This document shows, piece by piece, positions 23,031 to 36,390 of a stretch of DNA of 64,000 nt. The notes under the pieces were generated by a model. That model did no database searches and was not told where the DNA came from. It worked only from the letters and a program-made list of their open reading frames with translations. The stretch comes from Petrosia ficiformis (taxonomy: Eukaryota; Porifera; Demospongiae; Haplosclerida; Petrosiidae), in the NCBI GenBank assembly GCA_947044365.1, contig OX345642.1, positions 1 through 64,000 of the forward strand, given 5' to 3'. Each line of letters begins with the position of its first letter. The first letter of the stretch is position 1. The position numbers were made by a program, and so were the translations under genes.

Positions 23031-23180
23031 CTAGACCCTAAGCCACACCCCCTAACCCCACCCTTGACCCTAGACCCTAAGCCACACCCCCTAACCCCAC
23101 CCTTGACCCTAGACCCTAAGCCACACCCCCTAACCCCACCCTTGACCCTAGACCCTAAGCCACACCCCCTAACCCCATAC
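23031..23180. repeat. 39-bp GC-rich minisatellite, ~3.7 copies
   Basis: The unit starts GACCCTAAGCCACACCCCCT and continues AACCCCACCCTTGACCCTA. Copies begin at about 23034, 23073, 23112 and 23151. The 39-bp length keeps a frame open (repeating LDPKPHPLTPPLT), but no start, splice or composition signal suggests a real protein. It abuts the right end of the element and shares the CCCTAA theme with the left flank. Confidence 0.85.
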
Positions 23181-23479
23181 TTGATGTTTTACTACATTGC
23201 CATTAACATTGCTGTCAAGTAGCATTATAACTTGAATTTTAATCGCATCATAAACACAATATAATCGCAATGAAATTGTGATATAATTGTGTTAAGAATG
23301 AGTTAAGAAGGTGTTAACAATGCATTATAATTGCAATGTAATTACGTTATAACAATCTCATATAAAAGCGTTAAGGTGTAACAATTTTGTCAAAATTACA
23401 TTAACATGGTTCAAAACGTGTTAAAGTTGTTTTAATAATGTTTATAATCGTGTTTAAATAGCATGGATGCATTTAAAGA
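23181..23479. other. AT-rich spacer, no gene seen
   Basis: Intermediate-complexity AT-rich DNA with recurring GTGTTAA and ATAATCG motifs (for example TAATCGCA, TTAAGAAGGTGTTAAC). It separates the 39-bp minisatellite from the ~63-bp satellite. Confidence 0.5.
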
Positions 23480-26400
23480 ATGCCCATCTTCACGTCACAG
23501 ATGTTGGATGCACAGGTACTTGTGTGCCTATCAGTTGGGTTGAATTATAGGAAGTTCTGCTGGGAGACTTGTGCTAACACACTATATGTTAGTACCATCT
23601 TAGCGTCAGAAAAGTTGGTTGCACTGGTACTAGTGTGCCAATCAGTTGGGTTGAAGTGTTGGAAGTTCTGCGGATGTTGGATGCAAAGGTACTTGTGTGC
23701 CTGCCTATCAGTTGGGTTGAAGTATTGGAAGTTCTGCTACTGGAAGAGTTGTGCTAACACACAGTATACTATACCATCATTCAGACAAGTTGGCCGCCCA
23801 GGTACTTGTGTGCCTGCCTATCAGTTGGGTTGAAGTGTTGGAAGTTCTGGAGGGAGAGTGTTGTTTAGACCATCGGGTGTAGGTACTATCATCCATCCAG
23901 AGATGTCGGCTTCCTTGTGTGCCTTCTTCCCTTCAGACAAGTTGGCTGCACAGGTACTACTTGTGTGCCTGCCCATCGGTTGGTTTGAAGTGTTGGAACT
24001 TCTGGAGGGAGAGCGTTGTTTAGACCGTTGTGTGTCGGACTATCATCCATCCAGAGATGCTGGCTTCCTTGTGTGCCCACCGGTTGGTTTTGTTGTAAAC
24101 ACTGTTGTCACTGGTGGAGGTAGTGCTATATTATAGAGGTTATGGTTCAGACTAAATTGTTGTTAATATAGTCTGTCAGAGTATGTTGGGAGTTGTGTTG
24201 AGCAAGTTGTGTTTACAGTTGTGTGTAAGTATTTTCTTCCCTTCGGAGATGTTGGCTACATAGGTACTAGTGTGCCAATCAGTTGGGTTGAAGTGTTGGA
24301 AGTTCTGCTGCTGGAAGAGTTGTGCTAACACACTGTATGCTATACCATCTTCCCTTCAGACAAGTTGGCTGAATATGTACTTGTGTGCCTATCGGTTGTG
24401 TCAAGTGCTGGAAGTTCTACGGATGTTGGCTGCACAGGTACTAGAGTGCCAATAAGTTGAGTTGAAGTGTTGCAAGTTCTGCATGTGTCGGGAGAGATTT
24501 GCTGCTAACACCCTGTATGTTAGTGCCATCTTCCCTTCAGACAAGTTGGTTGCACAGGTACTTGGTGTGCGTATCGATTGGTTTGAAGTGTTGGAAGTTC
24601 TGGAGGGAGAGTGTTGTTTAGACCATTGGGTGTAGGTACCATCATCCATCCAGAGATGTTGGCTTCCTTGTGTGCCTTCTTCCCTTCAGACAAGTTGGCT
24701 GCACAGGTACTACTTGTGTGCCTACCTATCGGTTGGTTTGAAGTGTTAGAAGTTCTGGAGGGAGAGCGTTGTTTAGACCGTTGCGTGTAGGACTATCATC
24801 CATCCAGAGATGTTGGCTTCCTTGTGTGCCTACCGGTTGGTTTTGTTGTAAACACTGTTGTCACTGGTGGAGGTAGTGCTATATTATAGAGGTTATGATT
24901 CAGACTAAATTGTTGTTCATATAGTCTGTCAGAGTATGTTGGGAGTTGTGTTGGGCAAGTTGTGTTTACAGTTGTGTGTAAGTATTTTCTTCCCTTCGAA
25001 GATGTTGGCTGCACGGGTACTAGTGTGTCAATCAGTTGGGTTGAAGTGTTGGAAGTTCTGCTGCTGCAAGAGTTGTGCTAACACATTGTAAGCCATACCA
25101 TCTTTCGTTCAGACAAGTTGGCTGCACAGGTACTTGGTGTGTGTATTGGTTGGTTTGCAGTGTTGGAAGTTCTGGAGAGAGTGTTTAGACTGTTGGGTGT
25201 AGGTACTATCATCCATCCAGAGATGTTGGCTTCCTTGCGTGCCATCTTCCCTTCAGACAAGTTGGTTGCACAGGTACTTGGAGTGCGTATCGATTGGTTT
25301 GAAGTGTTGGAAGTTCTGGAGGGAGAGCATTGTTTAGACCGTTGTGTGAAGGACTATCATCCATCCAGAGATGTTGGCTTCCTTGTGTGCCTACCGGTTG
25401 GTTTTGTTGTAAACACTGTTGTCACTGGTGGAGGTAGTGCTATATTATAGAGGTTATGGTTCAGACTAAATTGTTGTTCATATAGTCTGTCAGAGTATGT
25501 TGGGAGTTGTGCTGGGCAAGTTGTGTTTACAGTTGTGTGTAAGTATTTTCTTCCCTTCGGAGATGTTGGCTGCACAGGTACTAGTGTGCCAATCAGTTGG
25601 GTTGAAGTGTTGGAAGTTCTGCGGATGTTGGATGCAAAGGTAATTGTGTGCCTGCCTATCAGTTGGGTTGAAGTGTTGGAAGTTGTGCTAACACACAGTA
25701 TGCTATACCATCTTTCAGACAAGTTGGCCGCCTAGGTACTTGTGTGCCTGCCTATCGGTTGGGTTGAAGTGTTGGAAGTACTGCGGATGTTGGATGAACA
25801 GGTACTTGTGTACCTATCGGTTGGGTTGAAGTGTTGGATGTTCTGCTGCTGCAAGAGTTGTGCTAACACACTGTATGCTATACCATCTTCCCTTCAGACA
25901 AGTTGGCTGCACAGGTACTTGTGAGCCTATTGGTTGTGTCAAGGGTTGGAAAGTTTGCGGTTGTTGGATGCACTTGTGTACCTATCGATTGGGTTGAAGT
26001 GTTGGATGTTCTGCGCATGTTGGCCACACAAGTACTCGTGTGCTTGCCTATCGGTTGGGTTGAAGTGTTGGAAGTTTTGCGGATGTTGGATGCGCAGGTA
26101 CGTGTGTACTTATCGATTGGGTTGAAATGTTGGAAGTTCTGCGCATATTGGATGTACAGGTACTTGTGTGCCTATCGGTTGGGTTGAAGTGTTGGAAGTT
26201 CTGCGGATGTTGGATGCACAGGTACTTGTGTACCTATAAATTGGGTTGAAGTTTTGGAAGTTCTGCGCATGTTGGCCACACAGGTACTTGTGTGCCTGCC
26301 TATCGGTTGGGTTGAAGTGTTGGAAGTTCTGTGCATGTTGGCCACACAGGTACTTGTGTGCCTGCCTATCGGTTGGGTTGAAGTGTTAGAAGTTCTGCGG

Positions 26401-29400
26401 ATGTTGGATGCACAGGTACTTGTGTAACTATCAGTTGGGTTGAAGGGTTGGAACTTCTGAGGATGTTGGATGCACAGGTACTCCAGTGTCTATAGGTTGG
26501 TTTGACGTGTTGGGAGAGATTTGCTGCTAACACACTGTATATATATGTTAGTACGATCTTCCCTTCAGAAATGTTGGCTGCACAGGTACTCCAGTGTATA
26601 TCGGTTGGTTTGATGTGTTGGAAGAGTTTTGCTAACACACTGTATGTTAGTGCCATCTTCCCTTCAGAGATTTTGGATGCGCAGGTACTTGTGTGCCTAT
26701 CGGTTGGGTTGAAGTGTAGGAAGTTCTGCCGGAAGAGTTGTGCTAACACACTGTATGTTAGTACCGTCTTCCCTTCAGAAATGTTGGCTGCACAGGTACT
26801 TGGTGTGCGTATCGATTGGTTTGAAGTGTTGGAAGTTCTGGAGGGGGAGTGTTGTTTAGACAATTGGGTGGGTGTAGGTACTATTATCCATCCAGAGATG
26901 TTGGCTTCCTTGTGTCCCGTGTTCCCTTCAGACGAGTTGGCTGCACAGGTACTACTTGTGTGCCTGCATATCGGTTGGTTTGAAGTGTTGGAACTTCTGG
27001 AGGGAGAGCGTTGTTTAGACCGTTGTGTGTCGGACTATCATCCATCCAGAGATGCTGGCTTCCTTGTGTGCCCACCGGTTGGTTTTGTTGTAAACACAGT
27101 TGTCACAAGTGGAGGTAGTACTATATTATAGAGGTGTAGGTTAAGACTAAATTGTTGTTCATATAGTCTGTCAGAGTATGTTGGGAGTTGAGTTGGGCAA
27201 GTTGTGTTTTCATTTGTATGTTAGTATTCTCTTCCCTTCGGAGAAGTTGGCCAGACAGGTACTTGTGTGCCTGCCTATCGGTTGGGTTGAAGTGTTGGAA
27301 GTTCTGCGGATGTTGGATGCACAGGTACTTGTGTACCTATTGATTGGGTTGAAGTGTTGGAAGTTCTGCGCATGTTGGCCACACAGGTACTTGTGTGCCT
27401 GCCTATCGGTTGGGTTGAAGTGTTGGAAGTTCTGCGGATGTTGGATGCCCAGGTACTTGTGTGCCTATCGGTTGGGTTGAAGAGTTGGAAGTTCTGCGGA
27501 TGTTGGATGCACAGGTACTCCAGTGTCTCTCGGTTGGTTTGATGTGTTGGGAGAGTTATGGTAACGCACTGTATGTTAGTGCCATCTTCCCTTCAGAGAT
27601 GGTTGGACGCACAGGTACTTGTGTGCCTATCGGTTGTGATGAGGTGTAGGAAGTTCTGCTGGGATAGTTGTGCTAACACACTGTATGTTAGTACCATCTT
27701 CCTTCAGACAAGTTGGCTGCACAGGTACTCCAGTGTCTATCAGTTGGTTTGAAGTGTTGGAAGTTCTGGAGGGAGAGCGTTGTTTAGACCGTTGTGTGTC
27801 AGACTATCATCCATCCAGAGATGTTGGCTTCCTTGTGTGCCTACCGGTTGGTTTTCTTGTAAACACAGTTGTCACAAGTGGAGGTAGTACTATATTATAG
27901 AGGTGTAGGTTAAGACTAAATTGTTGTTCATATAGTCTGTCAGAGTATGTTGGGAGTTGTGTTGAGCAAGTTGTGTTTACACTTGTGTGTAAGTATTCTC
28001 TTCTCTTCGGACAAGTTGGCCAGACAGGTACTTGTGTGCCTGCCTATCGGTTGGGTTGAAGTGTTGGAAGTTCTGCGGATGTTGGATGCACAGGTACTTG
28101 TGTGCCTATCGGTTGGGATGAAGTGTTCGAAGTTCTGCGCATGTTGGCCACACAGGTACTTTTGTGCCTGCCTATCGGTTGGGTTGAAGAGTTGGAAGTT
28201 CTGTGCATGTTGGCCACACAGGTACTTGTGTGCCTGCCTATCGGTTGGGTTGAAGTGTTAGAAGTTCTGCGGATGTTGGATGCACAGGTACTTGTGTAAC
28301 TATCAGTTGGGTTGAAGGGTTGGAACTTCTGAGGATGTTAGATGCACAGGTACTCCAGTGTCTATAGGTTGGTTTGACGTGTTGGGAGAGATTTGCTGCT
28401 AACACACTGTATATATATGTTAGTACGATCTTCCCTTCAGAAATGTTGGCTGCACAGGTACTCCAGTGTATATCGGTTGGTTTGATGTGTTGGAAGAGTT
28501 TTGCTAACACACTGTATGTTAGTGCCATCTTCCCTTCAGAGATGTTGGATGCGCAGGTACTTGTGTGCCTATCGGTTGGGTTGAAGTGTAGGAAGTTCTG
28601 CCGGGAGAGTTGTGCTAACACACTGTATGTTAGTACCGTCTTCCCTTCAGAAATGTTGGCTGCACAGGTACTTGGTGTGCGTATCGATTGGTTTGAAGTG
28701 TTGGAAGTTCTGGAGGGGGAGTGTTGTTTAGATAATTGGGTGGGTGTAGGTACTATTATCCATCCAGAAATGTTGGCTTCCTTGTGTCCCGTGTTCCCTT
28801 CAGACGAGTTGGCTGCACAGGTACTACTTGTGTGCCTGCATATCGGTTGGTTTGAAGTGTTGGAACTTCTGGAGGGAGAGCGTTGTTTAGACCGTTGTGT
28901 GTCGGACTATCATCCATCCAGAGATGCTGGCTTCCTTGTGTGCCCACCGGTTGGTTTTGTTGTAAACACAGTTGTCACAAGTGGAGGTAGTACTATATTA
29001 TAGAGGTGTAGGTTAAGACTAAATTGTTGTTCATATAGTCTGTCAGAGTATGTTGGGAGTTGAGTTGGGCAAGTTGTGTTTTCATTTGTATGTTAGTATT
29101 CTCTTCCCTTCGGAGAAGTTGGCCAGACAGGTACTTGTGTGCCTGCCTATCGGTTGGGTTGAAGTGTTGGAAGTTCTGCGGATGTTGGATGCCCAGGTAC
29201 TTGTGTGCCTATCGGTTGGGTTGAAGAGTTGGAAGTTCTGCGGATGTTGGATGCACAGGTACTCCAGTGTCTCTCGGTTGGTTTGATGTGTTGGGAGAGT
29301 TATGGTAACGCACTGTATGTTAGTGCCATCTTCCCTTCAGAGATGGTTGGACGCACAGGTACTTGTGTGCCTATCGGTTGTGATGAGGTGTAGGAAGTTC

Positions 29401-32400
29401 TGCTGGGATAGTTGTGCTAACACACTGTATGTTAGTACCATCTTCCTTCAGACAAGTTGGCTGCACAGGTACTCCAGTGTCTATCAGTTGGTTTGAAGTG
29501 TTGGAAGTTCTGGAGGGAGAGCGTTGTTTAGACCGTTGTGTGTCAGACTATCATCCATCCAGAGATGTTGGCTTCCTTGTGTGCCTACCGGTTGGTTTTC
29601 TTGTAAACACAGTTGTCACAAGTGGAGGTAGTACTATATTATAGAGGTGTAGGTTAAGACTAAATTGTTGTTCATATAGTCTGTCAGAGTATGTTGGGAG
29701 TTGTGTTGAGCAAGTTGTGTTTACACTTGTGTGTAAGTATTCTCTTCTCTTCGGACAAGTTGGCCAGACAGGTACTTGTGTGCCTGCCTATCGGTTGGGT
29801 TGAAGTGTTGGAAGTTCTGCGGATGTTGGATGCACAGGTACTTGTGTGCCTATCGGTTGGGATGAAGTGTTCGAAGTTCTGCGCATGTTGGCCACACAGG
29901 TACTTTTGTGCCTGCCTATCGGTTGGGTTGAAGAGTTGGAAGTTCTGTGCATGTTGGCCACACAGGTACTTGTGTGCCTGCCTATCGGTTGGGTTGAAGT
30001 GTTAGAAGTTCTGCGGATGTTGGATGCACAGGTACTTGTGTAACTATCAGTTGGGTTGAAGGGTTGGAACTTCTGAGGATGTTAGATGCACAGGTACTCC
30101 AGTGTCTATAGGTTGGTTTGACGTGTTGGGAGAGATTTGCTGCTAACACACTGTATATATATGTTAGTACGATCTTCCCTTCAGAAATGTTGGCTGCACA
30201 GGTACTCCAGTGTATATCGGTTGGTTTGATGTGTTGGAAGAGTTTTGCTAACACACTGTATGTTAGTGCCATCTTCCCTTCAGAGATGTTGGATGCGCAG
30301 GTACTTGTGTGCCTATCGGTTGGGTTGAAGTGTAGGAAGTTCTGCCGGGAGAGTTGTGCTAACACACTGTATGTTAGTACCGTCTTCCCTTCAGAAATGT
30401 TGGCTGCACAGGTACTTGGTGTGCGTATCGATTGGTTTGAAGTGTTGGAAGTTCTGGAGGGGGAGTGTTGTTTAGATAATTGGGTGGGTGTAGGTACTAT
30501 TATCCATCCAGAGATGTTGGCTTCCTTGTGTCCCGTGTTCCCTTCAGACGAGTTGGCTGCACAGGTACTACTTGTGTGCCTGCATATCGGTTGGTTTGAA
30601 GTGTTGGAACTTCTGGAGGGAGAGCGTTGTTTAGACCGCTGTGTGTCGGACTATCATCCATCCAGAGATGTTGGCTTTCTTGTGTGCCTACCGGTTGGTT
30701 TTGTTGTAAACACTGTTGTCACTGGTGGAGGTAGTACTATATTATAGAGGTGTAGGTTCAGACTAAATTGTTGTTCATATAGTCTGTCAGAGTATGTTGG
30801 GAGTTGTGTTGAGCAAGTTGTGTTTACACTTGTGTGTAAGTATTCTCTTCTCTTCGGACAAGTTGGCCAGACAGGTACTTGTGTGCCTGCCTATCGGTTG
30901 GGTTGAAGTGTTGGAAGTTCTGCGGATGTTGGATGCACAGGTACTTGTGTGCCTATCGGTTGGGATGAAGTGTTCGAAGTTCTGCGCATGTTGGCCACAC
31001 AGGTACTTTTGTGCCTGCCTATCGGTTGGGTTGAAGAGTTGGAAGTTCGGCGGATGTTGGATGCACAGGTACTTGTGTGCCTATCGGATGGGATGAAGTG
31101 TTCGAAGTTCTGCGCATGTTGGCCACACAGGTACCTTTGTGCCTGCCTATCGGTTGGGTTGAAGTGTTGGAAGTTCTGCGCATGTTGGATGCACAGGTAC
31201 TTGTGTGCATCTCGGTTGGGATGAAGTGTTCGAAGTTCTGCTGCTGGATGGAAGAGTTGTGCTACACACAGTATGCTATACTATCTTTCAGACAAGTTGG
31301 CCACCCTGGTACTTCTGTGCCTGCCTATTGGCAGTGCTGGAAGTTCTGCGGAAGTTGGATGCACAGGTACTTGTGTACCTATCTGTTGGGTTGAAGTGTT
31401 GGAAGTTCTGTGGATGTTGGATGCACAGGGACATGTGTACCTATCGATTGGGTTGAAGTGATGGAAGTTCTGTGCATGTTGGCCACACAGGTACTTGTGT
31501 GCCTGCCTATCGGTTGGGTTTAAGTGTTGGAAGTTCTGTGCATGTTGGCCACACAGGTACTTGTGTGCCTGCCTATCGGTTGGGTTGAAGTGTTAGAAGT
31601 TCTGCGGATGTTGGATGCACAGGTACTTGTGTAACTATCAGTTGGGTTGAAGGGTTGGAACTTCTGAGGATGTTGGATGCACAGGTACTCCAGTGTCTAT
31701 AGGTTGGTTTGACGTGTTGGGAGAGATTTGCTGCTAACACACTGTATATATATGTTAGTACGATCTTCCCTTCAGAAATGTTGGCTGCACAGGTACTCCA
31801 GTGTATATCGGTTGGTTTGATGTGTTGGAGGAGTTTTGCTAACACACTGTATGTTAGTGCCATCTTCCCTTCAGAGATGTTGGATGCGCAGGTACTTGTG
31901 TGCCTATCGGTTGGGTTGAAGTGTAGGAAGTTCTGCCGGGAGAGTTGTGCTAACACACTGTATGTTAGTACCGTCTTCCCTTCAGAAATGTTGGCTGCAC
32001 AGGTACTTGGTGTGCATATCGATTGGTTTGAAGTGTTGGAAGTTCTGGAGGGGGAGTGTTGTTTAGACAATTGGGTGGGTGTAGGTACTATTATCCATCC
32101 AAAGATGTTGGCTTCCTTGTGTCCCGTGTTCCCTTCAGACGAGTTGGCTGCACAGGTACTACTTGTGTGCCTGCATATCGGTTGGTTTGAAGTGTTGGAA
32201 GTTCTGGAGGGAGAGCGTTGTTTAGACCGTTGTGTGTCGGACTATCATCCATCCAGAGATGCTGGCTTCCTTGTGTGCCCACCGGTTGGTTTTGTTGTAA
32301 ACACAGTTGTCACAAGTGGAGGTAGCACTATATTATAGAGGTGTAGGTTAAGACTAAATTGTTGTTCATATAGTCTGTCAGAGTATGTTGGGAGTTGAGT

Positions 32401-35400
32401 TGGGCAAGTTGTGTTTACATTTGTGTGTTAGTATTCTCTTCCCTTCGGAGAAGTTGGCCAGACAGGTACTTGTGTGCCTGCCTATCGGTTGGGTTGAAGT
32501 GTTGGAAGTTCTGCGGATGTTGGATGCACAGGTACTTGTGTACCTATTGATTGGGTTGAAGTGTTGGAAGTTCTGCGCATGTTGGCCACACAGGTACTTG
32601 TGTGCCTGCCTATCGGTTGGGTTGAAGTGTTGGAAGTTCTGCGGATGTTGGATGCCAGGTACTTGTGTGCCTATCGGTAGGGATGAAGTGTTCGAAGTTC
32701 TGCGCATGTTGGCCACGCAGGTATTTTTGTGCCTGCCTATCGGTTGGGTTGAAGAGTTGGAAGTTCTGCGGATGTTGGATGCACAGATACTTGTGTGCCA
32801 ATCGGTTGGGTTGAAGTGTTGGAAGTCCTGTGGATGTTGGATGCACAGGTACTTGTGTGCCTATCGGTTGGGTTGAAGTGTTGGAACTTCCGAAGATGTT
32901 GGCTGCACAGGTACTCCAGTGTCTCTCGGTTGGTTTGATGTGTTGGGAGAGTTTTGCTAACAACACTGTATGTTAGTGCCATCTTCCCTTCAGAGATGTT
33001 GGATGCGCAGGTACTTGTGTGCCTATCGGTTGTGATGAGGTGTAGGAAGTTCTGCTGGGATAGTTGTGCTAACACACTGTATGTTAGTACCATCTTCCCT
33101 CAGACAAGTTGGCTGCACAGGTACTCCAGTGTCTATCGGTTGGTTTGAAGTGTTGGAAGTTCTGGAGGGAGAGCGTTGTTTAGACCGTTGTGTGTCGGAC
33201 TATCATCCATCCAGAGATGTTGGCTTCCTTGTGTGCCTACCGGTTGGTTTTCTTGTAAACACAGTTGTCACAAGTGGAGGTAGTACTATATTATAGAGGT
33301 GTAGGTTAAGACTAAATTGTTGTTCATATAGTCTGTCAGAGTATGTTGGGAGTTGTGTTGAGCAAGTTGTGTTGAGCAAGTTGTGTTTACACTTGTGTGT
33401 AAGTATTCTCTTCTCTTCGGACAAGTTGGCCAGACAGGTACTTGTGTGCCTGCCTATCGGTTGGGTTGAAGTATTGGAAGTTCTGCGGATGTTGGATGCA
33501 CAGGTACTTGTGTGCCTATTGGTTGGGATGAAGTGTTCGAAGTTCTGCGCATGTTGGCCACACAGGTACTTTTGTGCCTGCCTATCGGTTGGGTTGAAGT
33601 GTTGGAAGTTCTGCAGATGTTGGATGCACAGGTACTGGTGTGCCTATCGGTTGGGATGAAGTGTTCAAAGTTCTGCTGCTGGAGGAAGAGTTGTGCTACA
33701 CACAGTATGCTATACCATCTTTCAGACAAGTTGGCCACCCAGGTACTTCTGTGCCTGCCTATTGGTTGTGTTGAAATGCTGGAAGTTCTGCGGAAGTTGG
33801 ATGCACAGGTACTTGTGTACCTATCGGTTGGGTTGAAGTGTTGGAAGTTCTGCGCATGTTGGCCACACAGGTACTTGTGTGCTTGCCTATCGGTTGGGTT
33901 GAAGTGTTGGAAGTTTTGCAGATGTTGGATGCGCAGGTACTTGTGTACCTATCGATTGGGTTGAAGTGTTGCAAGTTCTGTGCATGTTGGCCACACAGGT
34001 ACTTGTGTAAGTTATGCAGATGATGGATGCACAGGTACTTGTGTACCTATCGATTGGGTTGAAGTGTTGGATGTTCTGCGCATGTTGGCCACACAGGTAC
34101 TTGTGTGTCTGCCTATCGGTTGGGTTGAAGTGTTAGAAGTTCTGCGAATGTTGGATGCACAGGTACTTGTGTAACTATCAGTTGGGTTGAAGGGTTGGAA
34201 CTTCTGAGGATGTTGGATGTACAGGTACTCCAGTGTCTATAGTCTATAGGTTGGTTTGATGTGTTGGGAGAGATTTGCTGCGAACACACTGTATATATAT
34301 GTTAGTACGATCTTCCCTTCAGAAATGTTGGCTGCACAGGTACTCCAGTGTCTATCGGTTGGTTTGATGTGTTGGAAGAGTTTTGCTAACACACAGTATG
34401 CTAGTGCCATCTTCCCTTCAGAGATGTTGGATGCGCAGGTACTTGTGTGCCTATCGGTTGGGTTGAAGTGTAGGAAGTTCTGCTGGGAGAGTTGTGCTAA
34501 CACACTGTATGTTAGTACCGTCTTCCCTTCAGAAAATTTGGCTGCACAGGTACTTGGTGTGCGTATCGATTGGTTTGAAGTGTTGGAAGTTCTGGAGGGG
34601 GAGTGTTGTTTAGACAATTGGGTGGGTGTAGGTACTATTATCCATCCAGAGATGTTGGCTTCCTTGTGTGCCGTGTTCCCTTCAGACAAGTTGGCTGCAC
34701 AGGTACTACTTGTGTGCCTGCATATCGGTTGGTTTGAAGTGTTGGAAGTTCTGGAGGGAGAGCGTTGTTTAGACCGTTGTGTGTCGGACTATCATCCATC
34801 CAGAGATGCTGGCTTCCTTGTGTGCCCACCAGTTGGTTTTGTTGTAAACACAGTTGTCACAAGTGGAGGTAGTACTATATTATAGAGGTGTAGGTTAAGA
34901 CTAAATTGTTGTTCATATAGTCTGTCAGAGTATGTTGGTAGTTGAGTTGGGGAAGTTGTGTTTACACTTGTGTGTAAGTATTCTCTTCCCTTCGGAGAAG
35001 TTGGCTGCACAGGTACTTGTGTGCTTGCCTATCGGTTGGGTTGAAGTGTTGGAAGTTCTGCGGATGTTGGATGCACAGGGACTTGTGTACCTATCGATTG
35101 GGTTGAAGTGTTGGAAGTTCTGTGCATGTTGGCCACACAGGTACTTGTGTGCCTGACTATCGGTTGGGTTGAAGTGTTGGAAGTTTTGCGGATGTTGGAT
35201 GCGCAGGTACTTGTGTGCCTGCCTATCGGTTGGGTTGAAGTGTTAGAAGTTCTGCGGATGTTGGATGCACAGGTACTTGTGTAACTATCGGTTGGGTTGA
35301 AGGGTTGGAACTTCTGAGGATGTTGGATGCACAGGTACTCCAGTGTCTATAGGTTGGTTTGATGTGTTGGGAGAGATTTGCTGCTAACACACTGTATATG

Positions 35401-36390
35401 TTAGTACCATCTTCCCTTGAGAAATGTTGGCTGCACAGGTACTTGGTGTGCGTATCGGTTGGTTTGAAGTGTTGGAAGTTCTGGAGGGAGAGTGTTTAGA
35501 CTGTTGGGTGTAGGTACTATCATCCATCCAGAGATGTTGGCTTCCTTGTGTGCCCAGTTGGTCTTGTTGTAAACACTGTTGTCACAGGTGGAGGTAGTGC
35601 TATATTATAGGGGTGTCAGTTCAGACTAAATTGTTGTTCATATAGTCTGTCAAAGTATGTTGGGAGTTGTGTCGGGCAAGTTGTGTTTACACTTGTGTGT
35701 AAGTATTTTCTTCCCTTCGGAGATGTTGGCTGCACAGGTACTAGTGTGCCAATCAGTTGGGTTGAATTGTTGGAAGTTCTGCGGATGTTGGATGAATAGG
35801 TACTTGTGTACCTATCGGTTGGGTTGAAGTGTTGGAAGTTCTGCGGATGTTGGATGCAAAGGTACTAGTGTGCCAATTAGTTGGGTTGAAGTGTTGGAAG
35901 TTCTGCGGATGTTGGATGCAAAGGTATTAGTATGCCTATCAGTTGGGTTGAAGTGTAGGAAGTTCTGCTGGGAGAGTTGTGCATGTTAGTACCATCTTCC
36001 CATCAGAAAAGTTGGATGCACAGGTATTTGTGTGCCTATCAGTTGGTGCACAGGTACTCAGTGTCTATCGGTTGGTTTGATGTGTTGGGAGAGATTTGCT
36101 GCTAACACACTGTATTTTAGTACCATCCTCCCTTCAGAAATGTTGGCTGCACAGGTACTCCAGTGTCTATCGGTTGGTTTGATGTGTTGGGAGCGATTTG
36201 CTGCTAACACCACTGTATGTTAGTGCCATCTTACCTTCAGAGATGTTGGATGCACAGGTGCTTGTGTTGACTGCACAAGTGTTGTTTAGACCATTGGGTC
36301 TAGTAGGTACAGTACATCATCCATCCAGAGATGTTGGCTTCCTTGTGTGCCATCTTCCCTTCAGACAAGTTGGCTGCACACACTTTGATC
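23480..36390. repeat. ~63/67-bp satellite array with higher-order repeats (12.9 kb)
   Basis: The basic unit is about 63 bp: GGTACTTGTGTGCCTATCGG, then TTGGGTTGAAGTGTTGGAAG, then TTCTGCGGATGTTGGATGCA plus CAG. A 67-bp variant has an extra TGCC. Other units carry CTTCCCTTCAGACAAGTTGG or CTATCATCCATCCAGAGATG. These are organised into higher-order units. A ~630-bp open block recurs at 26502, 28374, 30118, 31709 and 34256, and 27461-29000 recurs almost exactly 1,744 bp later. A recurring marker (TAGAGGTGTAGG, then GACTAAATTGTTGTTC) bounds them. Long frames are open on both strands, but 4-bp length differences between units break them, so I do not call coding genes. Confidence 0.85.

Larger units (their letters stand above)
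14813..23033 (+). mobile_element. 8,218-bp SET/tyrosine-recombinase element, copy 2
   Basis: This is a direct tandem copy of 6595-14812. Every reading frame recurs at +8,218 bp with the same length and protein, and I found no substitution in the segments compared. The right end is TTCTCAGG (23022-23029), G, and the CTA core (23031-23033), after which the GC-rich host minisatellite starts. Complete identity means either a very recent duplication, or insertion of a dimer, or an assembly duplication. Confidence 0.8.

Noticed and set aside
22890..23222. 110-codon plus-strand frame with repeating LDPKPHPLTPPLT
   Set aside because: It starts in the element end and is open only because the 39-bp minisatellite is a multiple of three.
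23480..36390. Open frames of up to 209 codons on both strands in the satellite
   Set aside because: The peptides are low-complexity repeats in multiple frames, and 4-bp differences between units change the frame. Openness follows from the repeat sequence and is not evidence of selection.
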